Shown here one piece after another: positions 33,126 to 46,555 of a DNA stretch of 64,000 nucleotides. Origin of the DNA: Theodoxus fluviatilis (Eukaryota; Mollusca; Gastropoda; Cycloneritida; Neritidae); NCBI GenBank assembly GCA_034096865.1, contig JAWQFJ010001795.1:221236-285235 (forward strand). Direction: 5' to 3'. A program made the translations under genes and the position numbers. Below the pieces are notes generated by a model. It was not told the origin of the DNA. It made no database searches and saw only the letters and a program-made list of their open reading frames with translations. The stretch's first letter is position 1; every line of letters begins with the position of its first letter.

Positions 33126-34084
33126 CACATGTTCATCCTTGTTGGCACAGACATAGTTCACACCGTTCATGGTCCTTCCTGTCACAGTTCACAGCACTAC
33201 AAGTCTGACTGATTGGTCATCCCACTTACAGACTGAACTTTGGGTGCAGAAAGTTGGCTTGTCATTCCTTCCGTCCATTCTATTTTGAATGTTTTGTTGT
33301 GTTAGTGATGGTCCTGAAAATGCTTTTAGATTGTCTTTCTGAAAATTTACAGCTCTGCATTTTGTGGTTTTTATCAGTTATGTAGTTTTTTTTATGGGTT
33401 TTTCCCCATGTGTTGTTGTTTCTGTCTTGGTTCTCAGAATGCTCTTGCATTGTTCCCTTTCTAATATATCTATAAATTAAATTGTCAGTTTTGTCTTTCT
33501 TTTTAATGTTTTTGTCTCCATGAAATGTTCATGATTTCTAACCCCTAGCATGGTACTTACAGGGCATGCACTTGCAGGTGTAGGTCTCTGGTCTGAGAGT
33601 GATTGTCGTGGCTTATGTTCTTCCAGATGCTAAATGAATAAATATATATTCTGGATATAGTCTATTGGCTTAGCACAGAAAATATTTATTCGTCTCTTCA
33701 TGAATGCAGAGTTTATTTACATCTGTGTGCCCAGTTTCCATTCGGGCTTGTTGTTCATTTATACTCTATACACTCCATAAATAGAAGAAATATGGGATTA
33801 AATTGCAAAGAAATATTTTAAGTCTAATGTGGATTATTAGCTCTAAAATTGATATCCATATATATACAAGTGCTTTTGTTAGCATTGTCTTTGGAACTAG
33901 GTATACTTTCATAGGTAGACCATTCTGGATGCTCAGAGGTAGAGTAATAAATGGATTGAGGAAGCAGCCAGGCAAAATTGGTTTCTTCCTAATAAAGTTA
34001 TGATTGTTTTATGAAGACTCTGTTGGATGTCATGTGGTGCTTCAGTGTCCCATAAAACCATTCCACCACTCCTGTACTGGCCCT

Positions 34085-34530
34085 TATTGTCCTGTAGTGT
34101 GGGCCGGCTCTCCAGTTGTCCTGTAGTGTGGGCCGGCTCTCCAGTTGTCCTGTAGTGTGGGCCAGCTTTCCAGTTGTCCTGTAGTGTGGCCCGGCTCTCC
34201 AGTTGTCCTGTAGTGTGGGCCGGCTCTCCAGTTGTCCTGTAGTGTGGGCCGGCTCTCCAGTTGTCCTGTAGTGTGAGCCGGCTCTCCAGTTGTCCTGTAG
34301 TGTGGGCCGGCTCTCCAGTTGTCCTGTAGTGTGGGCCGGCTCTCCAGTTGTCCTGTAGTGTGGGCCGGCTCTCCAGTTGTCCTGTAGTGTGGGCCGGCTC
34401 TCCAGTTGTCCTGTGGTGTGGGCCGGCTCTCCAGTTGTCCTGTGGTGTGGGCCGGCTCTCCAGTTGTCCTGTAGTGTGGGCCGGCTCTCCAGTTGTCCTG
34501 TTTTGTGGGCCGGCTCTTCAGTTGTCCATC
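34085..34530. repeat. 29 bp minisatellite
   Basis: About fifteen copies of a 29 bp unit containing GGGCCGGCTCTCCAGTTGTC and CTGTAGTGT. A single diverged unit at 34560-34600 (GGTTGGCTCTCC) follows. Open frames (THTTGQLESRP-like on minus) are translations of the repeat. Confidence 0.96.
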
Positions 34531-35853
34531 TCTAGCTTGGTGCACCACTCCTGTACCAGCCCTTATTGTCCTGTAGTGTGGGTTGGCTCTCCACATCTCT
34601 AACTGGGTGCTGTAAAGTGTTGGGCACAGTGAATAGCACAGCTCCAGGATCATTACTGTACAGAGTTTGGAACAGAGAATCTGAGGAAAGAAATGCGAGA
34701 GGGCCAGCTGGGGCCAGCAGATAGCTGGGTTGGCACGGGAATGACAGCAAGGGGCAGTGCCAGACAGTGGGGGACATTATGAATGAAAAAATGCCAGGAA
34801 AGGGAGGGAGCAAGGGGCATTCCTTCAGGTCTCATATGACTGCCTTCTCCTTGTGGACTGCAGGGAGCTGGTGTAGCACACCTGTAAAGGTTGACGTCTC
34901 TGTGATTCCTTTGTAGTGCTTGGTTTCATCTTGCAGATGGCACCACAAAAGGAAAGGATTGTGGTCTGTAGCCAAGTTGTGATAATCTGAATATGTCAGT
35001 TCTTTTGTGTTGTATGCAAATCTGTTTTTAGCAAAGGAGGGGTTTCTTCTTTCTCCATTTCAGTTTATGCTCTCTGTACTTTTATTCTTGCCGAACATTC
35101 CATGTGTTTGTTGCACTCCAGTTAGTGGAGCATCATTCGGCCTGAAATAAAAGTTATATTGCTTCATGTTTGTGTGAATTTTTGCCACTATGAGCAACTT
35201 CTGAAGTAGCATTTGACACAGCATTTGTTCTTTGCGAGTCTTAAATGGGAAAAAATGGTAAATGAATGAGAAGAAATGGCAGAGGCGGTGGAGATGTTGA
35301 TACTGTACAGGTGAAATATGGGATTTGCTTACCACTTGGGCATCCTGCATGTGATGCTCAGCCCTCCCGAGTAGTTGTACAGTTGTGTCCTGACAGTCTG
35401 ACCTTGTTTGGAAGTCTCTGCTACCACTTGAGGCAGCCCCTGGCTGAGCTCTAAGAGTAGGCACTGACACCCTGTGGCCAGGGTTTCAAGTTGATGAGGG
35501 GGGCATCGGGCGGCTGGATGCACATTGTTCTTTAATTCCATGGTGGTCTGGCAGAGTTTGAGATGCTTTTCCATGCCTCATTCTCAGTGGAAGTCTTTGA
35601 TATTTGGGACCTGCTTCAGTGGCTGATGGAAGACAGGTCTGAACAAGGTAAAGGCCAAGTAGGCCATTGAAATAATAATAATTTTCCCACCCTGTCAAGG
35701 TGTTTGAACCACACTTTTCTTCCTCCATGGGGCCACCACGTTTGTCATCCCAGAATCACCTCTGCTCTCTGTGGAGAACACAGGCTGTAAATTATAATAC
35801 ACATTACTTGTTTTAACACAATTTTCCTTCTCTGCTTTCAAAACATTGTCATT
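34531..35853. other. Non-coding stretch, nothing secure
   Basis: No exon was accepted. An open minus frame at about 35329-35470 has a GTGGTAAGC donor-like end but no recognisable domain and no good acceptor. Confidence 0.4.
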
Positions 35854-37027
35854 TTTGACTCACATGCGAAGCAAAAGTGACTCACCCGTTTCGTCCGTCC
35901 GGGCGTCCGGGCGTCCGAAAACTTTAACGTTGGATTTTTCTCAGAGACTATTAAGTCTATCAATACCAAATGTGGCATGATGGTGTATGATGACAAGGCC
36001 TCAAAAAGCATACATATTGACTTAACCTTCCTTCAAGGTCAAGGTCGCAGGGGCCATAAATGTTGTCTAAAAAACAGCCATTTATCACATTTTCTCAATT
36101 TTCTCTGAAGTTTTTGAGATTGGATACCTGACCTATATATGGTGTATAGGGAAAAGTAAGCCCTATCTTTTGATACCAGTTTGGGTGACCTTGCTTCAAG
36201 GTCAAGGTCACAGGAGCTCTTCAAAGTTGGATTGTATACATATTTTGAAGCGACCTTGCCCCTGAACTATGGAAGATAACTGTTCCAAACTTCATAACAT
36301 TGTAGTACACATGTTATACTTTCATCATTAGACACATTTGGTCACATATCATCAAGGTCAAGGTCACTTTGACCCTTATGAAATGTGACCAAAATGGGGT
36401 AGTGAACCACTAAAAGTGACTATATCTCATGGTAGAAAGTGCCAATAAGCACCATTGTGCTTCCTATGTCTTGAATCAAAGACCCTCTACAATAAGATGA
36501 TTCATCCGGTCACTTCCGGCGAAATTAGGATCACACGCGCCACCAAGCAGTAATCGTGATTAGCCAGTAAAAAATCAGACTGGACCGAGACTGACGGGTT
36601 CTAATGACAATGACGTAATAATAAAAAGTGACGTAAGACAGTGACCACGATTCTTGCGGTTGCTGTTTTTGAATGGTTCTTGTAGGGGGAATTTCTTGAT
36701 GGATTGTCTTCCTTGTCACGATTTCCGCTTGGGGCGTCTCGGTCAACGTCATCATGTTTTATATAGGCCGAGTGCCGGATGAATCATCTTATTGTAGAGG
36801 GTCTTTGCTTGAATTAACAGCTTTGTGTTGCATGACCTTGGATGACCTTGACCTTGGGTCAAGGTCACATGTATTTTGGTAGGAATTTTTTTTTAAGCAT
36901 TTCTTAGTGTATGGTGTCAATGCTAGGTTTAGTTGTTTGACCTTGACCTTGAAGGTCACCTGAGGTCAAGGCCATGTAAAGGTCAAGGTCAAGCATGTGA
37001 GTCGTATGGGCTTTGCCCTTCTTGTTT
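35854..37027. mobile_element. Dispersed repeat rich in AGGTCA half-sites, copy 2
   Basis: Reverse-oriented copy of 6513-7382, from TTTTTGACTCACATGCGAAG to the GTGAGTCGTATGGGCTTTGC end. It contains the same (CGTC)n tract, the TGTGGCATGATGGTGTATGA segment and many CAAGGTCAAGGTCA words. It is about 330 bp longer because a MITE has inserted at 36477-36807. Confidence 0.82.
36477..36807. mobile_element. 331 bp nested MITE, 33 bp TIRs, 7 bp target duplication
   Basis: 36477-36509 and the reverse complement of 36775-36807 are identical over 33 bp, starting CAAAGACCCTCTACAATAAG. The flanking CTTGAAT occurs on both sides (36470-36476 and 36808-36814). The empty site can be read directly in the other copy of the host repeat, where the corresponding sequence (near 6721-6732, minus strand) has CTTGAATTGACAG once. 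The interior is non-coding. Confidence 0.92.
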
Positions 37028-37049
37028 ACATTGTAATGTATCATACAGC

Positions 37050-37051
<2 letters not shown>

Positions 37052-37078
<27 letters not shown>
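37052..37078. repeat. CT microsatellite
   Basis: TCTCTCTCTCTCTCTC tract. Confidence 0.95.
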
Positions 37079-37080
<2 letters not shown>

Positions 37081-39704
37081 CAGTTTCTACTATTTCGATG
37101 TAACCAAATGGTTACAAATCCCCCACCGGGCTAGTTCTAGAAAATGTCACATTATCATTCCAAAAGTTGGCGCCAGACTTTGAAAGGTAAAATGTGAAGA
37201 TGCTCGCTTTCATATTAAAACTTTACACCCGATGATGGATGCTCGAACTGCACACTTCCGCCAAGTGGTCATGAGGCTGTTCATTGCCATTGTGACACCA
37301 ACCCAACTGCCCGGGGAGCAAGCAAGCCGCCTGAGGGAGAATGCCCCAATGTCGCCCTTCACAAGTTTCCAGCTCAGCCCTGGGAGACCTGGCCTCACTC
37401 TGGGGTGGGAAGGCTGAATGGTGGACACATCTGGTGACCACTTCCGTTGGACATCTCTTTTCCTCCATGCCTGGACGGACCATTGGGAAGACTGCCAGTT
37501 TTCTCTTGCTGCCCTTGTATCAGACAGGTCTTGTTTGCCTCATGTGACAGGCAACGACTGTTGAGACTCCAAGTGTACAGGGGCACTAGCATGGATGCAT
37601 GGTAGAGGCTGCACAGACACCAGGCTCTGTGGCCTCACTGATGGCCAAAATCACTTGTGATGCTTGGAATATGAGCAGGTCAAGAATACTTCCCTAATGC
37701 CTCTTACAAATCGCATATGGCGATGCATTCTTACCCACACCCACAAAGAAAAGGCAACCGGAAGCTGAATGGAAAGGTAAGCATTATCAAGGAACTGTTG
37801 AAGCGGGCCATCCTCAAGCTGTTCAGTGCCACTACCATGAGAGCACAGCAAAGAGTGGCCAACATGGAGTAGGAGCACAACAACAAAGAATACATCTCAT
37901 TCACCGCAATTTTAAAAACACTTTTATTATCACATTTATTTCAATGTATAACCTCACCTCAATTCATACTCAAAACACAAAATGTACACAACTTATAATT
38001 TATCTCAACATTCAACTACAAAATACTTTAATTGTTTACATGTAATGCGCTGAAATCATTGTCTACGCATGACCTCCATCTGAAGCCATGGAGTCACAGA
38101 GGGTAAATTTTTGGAATGCCAGGTAGCACCACATCCACGAACTAGAGCAAGAAGTGCAACAGCTTCGACTCTCTCCAGCCCGACACACTTCTGCACTCAG
38201 CTTGGAAAGGACCAAGTCAAGAAAGGCAGGACCAGATGTGGTTACCGTGCAACCACGACAAGGCCAGATGGCTCACATCCATGCCCTTGAAGCAAGAGAG
38301 CTGGTGGCTGGACACACCAACACTACACTCCATGACCAAATCCCATCTTTATCATTTACGACACTGCTGACTTAAAACTCACTGTTATTATTAGCAATGC
38401 TGCTAACCCAACCCCATTTTCAACATTTGTAATGCTGTTGGATGAAAGGAGTCAGCTTTTTTTTCTTCTAGAAGGCACTTTCAAAAAAGACCCTTACTTC
38501 CTCATCATATACAAGTGGGATAGTGAGCAGACCCTCACTCCCATGCTCGAAATTTGGAAGCAAGAGATTGTACAGCCAACTTCCTAGTGACCTCTCCACA
38601 GCAGTCCCCTGCTAAGGCAGAGGCTTCAAGCTGCTCCTCTCCATTTTCCGTTCCTTCCCACCATCAGTGCCGTCAAGTCTGTTGCAGCAATGCCATCCAC
38701 ATGACTTGTGACAGCGATAATGGTAATAGTAACTTGTAAGCTTAGCAGGGAGCCAGTCAGGTGGTCATGGCAACAGACAAGTCCCCACAGCCAAGCTTCT
38801 TTGTGGTACCTATGCAGTTTCTTAGCGCAAGTTGTTTGCATGCATAGGTCGCTGTCAACATGTGTCAGCATCTGAGAGCCTTTACATCTGCACATGCAGA
38901 TGTTGACACTTGTTGATGCCAGTCAATGCTTGCAAGTTGGTGAGAGCCTTTACATCTGCATGTTGACACTGGCCTCACATGCAAGTGGCTCACTTCTATG
39001 TACCTCGGCACTGGTCCATGCCTCCACCAGCTTCAAGACTGCCAGGCTGAAGATGGCAGCACAAGGCCTGACACATACAATTCCTTCACTCCTCCACTGC
39101 CTGCAGGCACAGGAAAGATGGCTTGCCCACCATTACAGATCCAGGAAGCAGAATTTGTGGAGATATTAAAGCTGAGAAAGTAAATATTTACAAGGAATCG
39201 CCATCTCTTTTCATTCTGATCAATGTCAAGAAAATAAATGCCAAAGTCTAGGTTTCTACTGCATGTTGGTGGTTAAGTAGCAAAGACATCTCTGACAAAG
39301 TATCTCAGAATGATGACAGCAAAGCTGCCAACAAAATGTTCCCACAACCATTACTTGAAAGCTAAACTGAGCAACACCAGTTGTGAGTTGGTTAGCCAGT
39401 AAACCAACTGGAAATACAGAAGTATTTTTTTCAGTTGGGTGTCACTCACTGTCAAAGTAAGCTGCTGAATGATGCAAATCATAAACTACTACTTAGAAAC
39501 ACAGGAGACAAACATTTCCACTATCCTCAATCCAAAGTTCAAAAGCATGTCTTATCTTTGCAGCCATCTTCCCAGTCAAACTGGTTCCACGCTCTGACTT
39601 GAGGAAATGGTAATGCTATGATGTACAAAGGGACATGCTCTCTGCTTACTTTCCTTGGCACCCTTTGGTTTTCCCAAGCCCCCAGTCCAGTCCAGCCCCA
39701 CGGT
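37079..39704. other. Region downstream of the PRMT-like gene, no gene accepted
   Basis: Contains a fragment shared with 14645-14675 (CTCTTACAAATCGCATA at 37700) and a small duplicated GAGCCTTTACATCTGCA (38876 and 38943). Open frames at 38154-38375 and 37232-37600 show no domain and no convincing splice sites. It presumably includes the 3' UTR of the PRMT-like gene, whose poly(A) signal was not identified with confidence. Confidence 0.4.
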
Positions 39705-40337
39705 CTACTCTGCAGAGGAGTTCACTTCTTCCACACTGAAACCCTCTGCATCCATGGCTGCTGCAGCTTCCACCTCTGCCCGCACATCCACACGCTCAGC
39801 CTCGTCCTCCAGAGCTTGTTGCTCACGGTCAAACTGCCCCACGATGGCCTGAATGAGTCGGCATTTGTTGCCCCCACAGTCGCACGGCACGGGATGATCT
39901 GTGGTGTCATAGTCGTCCCCCTCTTCCTCTTCCTCTCCCTCGTCTGTGCTGCCATCCCCCTCTGCTTCAGTGTCTACTGTGATCACATAGCGCCGCCTGT
40001 TCTCTACATCCTGCTTCAAGGAGACCACACAGCACAACACGTCTCCCTGGACAACAGGGACAGCTGCAGGCAGCATCAGCACAGCCTGCTTCCAGTGGGT
40101 TTCCGGGGCAGAGGGACCAGTGCTCAGTGTGACAACCAGCTCTTCAGGAACAGAGAAACTGCTAGACTTCAGGGCCTCCTTGGCGCCAGCAGGCACAGCG
40201 TTGTTGGAGACATTCCCCTCCGATGCAGCTCCAGACTCCTTGGCACTGCTGCTGCGGTTGGCAGAAGAGACTGACATCTCTGTCACTGGCATACCATCTG
40301 GTGACTCATCCTCCCCATCTTCTGACAAAGACCCCAC
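39705..40337 (-). CDS. PRMT6-like arginine methyltransferase, last exon
   Basis: The exon begins in phase 0 after acceptor CTGTTTCAG and ends at a stop at 39705, about 210 residues. A Ser/Glu-rich segment (VGSLSEDGEDESPDGMP and following) leads into EELVVTLSTGPSAPETHWKQ and AVLMLPAAVPVVQGDVL. L-S-T-x-P-x-x-P-x-T-H-W-K-Q is the THW loop, a signature of type I PRMTs that shapes the substrate site, and the following strands fit the beta-barrel. By eye the closest pattern is PRMT6 (LSTSPFHPATHWKQ). The tail is very acidic (TEAEGDGSTDEGEEEEEGDD) and adds a CDCGGNKC stretch not typical of PRMT6. PRMTs transfer methyl groups from SAM to protein arginines. This part has no SAM-binding motif. Confidence 0.78.
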   Translation of the reverse strand: MGSLSEDGEDESPDGMPVTEMSVSSANRSSSAKESGAASEGNVSNNAVPAGAKEALKSSSFSVPEELVVTLSTGPSAPETHWKQAVLMLPAAVPVVQGDVLCCVVSLKQDVENRRRYVITVDTEAEGDGSTDEGEEEEEGDDYDTTDHPVPCDCGGNKCRLIQAIVGQFDREQQALEDEAERVDVRAEVEAAAAMDAEGFSVEEVNSSAE

Positions 40338-40590
40338 CTGAAACAGAGGTAGTCAAATGGGCAACTTTCACTATTTGTAATTGGGACTGGTAAAAACATA
40401 TTTACGATTAAAGATACCTGTGTCTAGTTACCATATCAGAAAAAAAAGAAAAATAAGATGTGCAACTGCCCCACAATGGGCTCAAAATGGCAGCCATATG
40501 ACCAATTTTAACCAAAATTCAAACAAATCAATCTCCTGAACTACATATGCTTGAGTGAAAGATTCCTTCCTTACCAGTGAAAGGTAAAAA

Positions 40591-40670
40591 GGTGTGGTTT
40601 TTTATAGCGACTTACACCCTTTGTCTGGGTCTCAAACCGCTTACACTTTACCCCCTGATCACTGGGCATA
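40591..40670 (-). mobile_element. SINE-type conserved core, copy 2
   Basis: Near-identical to 19221-19313 from GGTGTGGTTTTTTATAGCGA through TTACACCCTTTGTCTGGGTC to the CCCTGATCACTGGGCAT end. It is located in the PRMT-like intron. Confidence 0.7.
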
Positions 40671-41823
40671 CCAGTGCAAGGTATATACCAACATTTATAC
40701 TTGAGGGTTTTGCAATATATCAATAAACAAAAAAAGTGTGGCAATTCACTTCTACTTCCGCTTTAAAATCATGAAAAACACTCAATTTTTAACTGCTACA
40801 AATAGTTTTAAAATCCCAAGTGATTTTTTACCTTAAATCTGGGCTGTATGCTTGTACCAAATGACAAGCAGAATTTTCTGAGAGTTTTATTGCTGCACCT
40901 ACACTACATTGTAAATGGGATTGTCTTATCCATGAAATTTTTAAGTTTTGAGAAAAATGTAAGAAATAGGTTAAAACAGATCATGGGGCATGAGTTTGAG
41001 TTTGGCATGAAACAAACAGTGCTGAAATTAATTTTTTTCATCACTTCTGTACATGCATCTCAAGTCTTATTCTTAAAAAAACATTCAGCTAAGGACTGTT
41101 TACACAAGAATTTCCAGACATAAAACAGAACGTGAGTTATGCAAAAATCATGCACAGGTCAGAATCTTTTCAGGAATTAAACAGTGTGTTCATCAGGGTC
41201 TGTTTTCTAATACTTGTCCACATCATAGAGGACAATGTAACACTGATTTTGTTCTCTGCAGCCAGTTTCAGGGCAAATACCAGGCAAACCCTAACAAAGG
41301 AATTCAGACTGGAAACTTGAGTGTTTGGACAAGGCACACCGCCATTAGTCGTGACAACAGATGTCATGCACTATGTTCTCCGCTTGATTTATGCCTTTTA
41401 TCTCTGGTATGGGCTTCTTTAAAGTCAGTTTCTTGCTGTTTAGAGAAATGAGTCATTATGTCTGTCTTTTAATAATAGATGACTGACAAGTATGATTCAG
41501 TGGATTATGATTGTGGAATTCAGCAGTCAGAGTGGTTCTCATCTCATCCAAGCGACTGGTTGGTGTAAGCTGCAGCTCTAAGGTGTACATTGAGGCATGT
41601 CTACATGAAACATGAAACAGCATCCAGGTGCTTCATCAGAGTTATGAAATAGTTCAGATCTTATTTTGCAAGTTGCAAAACGAAATCCCAATCAATTGAT
41701 CTCAAATAGAGGACGCTACTTGGTTGCTACGCTGATGTTTTGCGACATTTGATTGATCAATATAAATAAATATTCCCATGCTACATAACCGTGTAAATGT
41801 CTGTCACTATGTTTGTTGTGAGG

Positions 41824-41922
41824 TACCAGTGAGGATTGATCAAGATGCCCAGTGATTAGGGTGTAAAGTGTAAAGCGGTTTGAGCACCGATCAATGGTGG
41901 AAAGTCGCTATATAAAATCACT
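41824..41922 (+). mobile_element. SINE-type conserved core, copy 3 (inverted)
   Basis: Plus strand: GATGCCCAGTGATTAGGGTG, AAAGCGGTTTGAGCACC and AAAGTCGCTATATAAAATCA, the reverse-complement arrangement of copies 1 and 2 and more diverged. Confidence 0.65.
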
Positions 41923-42097
41923 TCTTTTTTTAATTCTTCTCTAGATGCTGGAATTTACTACTTAAAGCTCTTTTCTTTACTCTTAAGCATTGCATAAAGT
42001 TAAACTTATCAATATATACAAAATATGCTATAAAAGCTGCACAACTCCACAAGTTATGAAATACAATGTTTAAAACCCTGCCGATATGTAGAGTTTT

Positions 42098-42905
42098 ATG
42101 ATACCACATCCACTGTGTAAGGTATCCTCTGCACTTAGTATCATATAGCTCTATGTGACCTACCGATATAACTGTCAAGTTGATGGGCGCATGTTTTGGT
42201 CCCCAAATCTCGAGAGAATCGCAAGGGCTAGGCGTTTCCTATGTTCCTTGCTCATAAGCCGTGACCCGGATGAGCCAATATGGCGGAGACAGTGCGAGTT
42301 GGGCTGGTGTTCAGAGATAACAGTGCCTGTAATGTGCTTCTCAGGGTTCGAGAATGATAAAATGTACGTACACGGAAGTATTTGCTGTTCGAGTGTTCAT
42401 TTGTATATATTTAGAGGAGTAGGTGGTATTGGCTATTTCTGGACATACACTGCCGAAGAAATTTTTATCCCTTGCAAACACTCAACACCGTATACGTACG
42501 CTCTATGAATTTTGTCCCTTGAATTGATCGAAATAAATCGAGGCCAAACATTTTCGACAAAATTGTCTACAGTTGAACCTGGGTTGCTTTTTTGTTGTTG
42601 AAAAAGTTCCCGCACCATTCGATATGACACCAAGGTGTGTTCTATCAAGTAAAGAACTGATGTGATATCTGTATCCTCAGTTATTTTGTTTATTGGCAAC
42701 TCTGCCCCGGGAGGCAGCCATGTTCTTTCGCCTTGCGAGACGATTGCCCGTTTTTCTAGCTGTAGGAGCGTCTCACTCGCCCTCGACTAGCCATTCAGGG
42801 AGAATCTCGAGCTTTGCGGCCAAACAAACGCGCCCATATACCACATCCGCCTGTGTAAGCTATCCTCTGCGCATAGTATCATATAGCTCTATGTGACCTA
42901 CTTCC
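42098..42905. repeat. Segment flanked by ~67 bp direct repeats
   Basis: 42098-42165 and 42837-42903 share ATACCACATCC, GTGTAAG, TATCCTCTGC and a perfect TAGTATCATATAGCTCTATG. The enclosed ~670 bp has imperfect inverted ends (GGGCGC-[AG]-TG and CTCGAGA words on the left, their complement on the right). It may be a degraded transposon or a segmental duplication. No coding frame is convincing. Confidence 0.55.
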
Positions 42906-43084
42906 TGTATTTTGACTGTTCGTAACAAGTCCAAACCTGCAGTTTACATTCAGAGTGAAGGATTGCATTTATTTCAAGGCCTGCTCTGACCCCATGTACC
43001 CCAGTATAGCTCTATCACTCTGACCTAGGTGTCCCACATCCTGGAAGAGCCAGATTAGATTGAAAGGTCAAGCACATAATTATG

Positions 43085-46555
<3,471 letters not shown>

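Larger units (their letters stand above)
30446..34084. other. Long non-coding stretch, small repeats only
   Basis: No exon could be supported in about 3.6 kb. A TACAAGATACAAGATACAAG tract at 32437-32457 is followed by TTTTATTGTCCTCATTG, a combination seen at retroelement ends. There is a C28 homopolymer at 32932-32959 and a (CA)n tract at 33090-33125. The first exons of the MDC1-like gene, including the first FHA half, would be expected in this region or beyond but were not recognised. Confidence 0.5.

Noticed and set aside
35060..35470. Minus-strand frame with donor-like GTGGTAAGC considered as a missing FHA exon
   Set aside because: It lacks the FHA G-R motif and any acceptor with pyrimidine tract; the translation does not resemble an FHA strand.
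38154..38375. Plus-strand open frame of 73 codons
   Set aside because: No domain, no Kozak or splice support; the surroundings carry repeat fragments.
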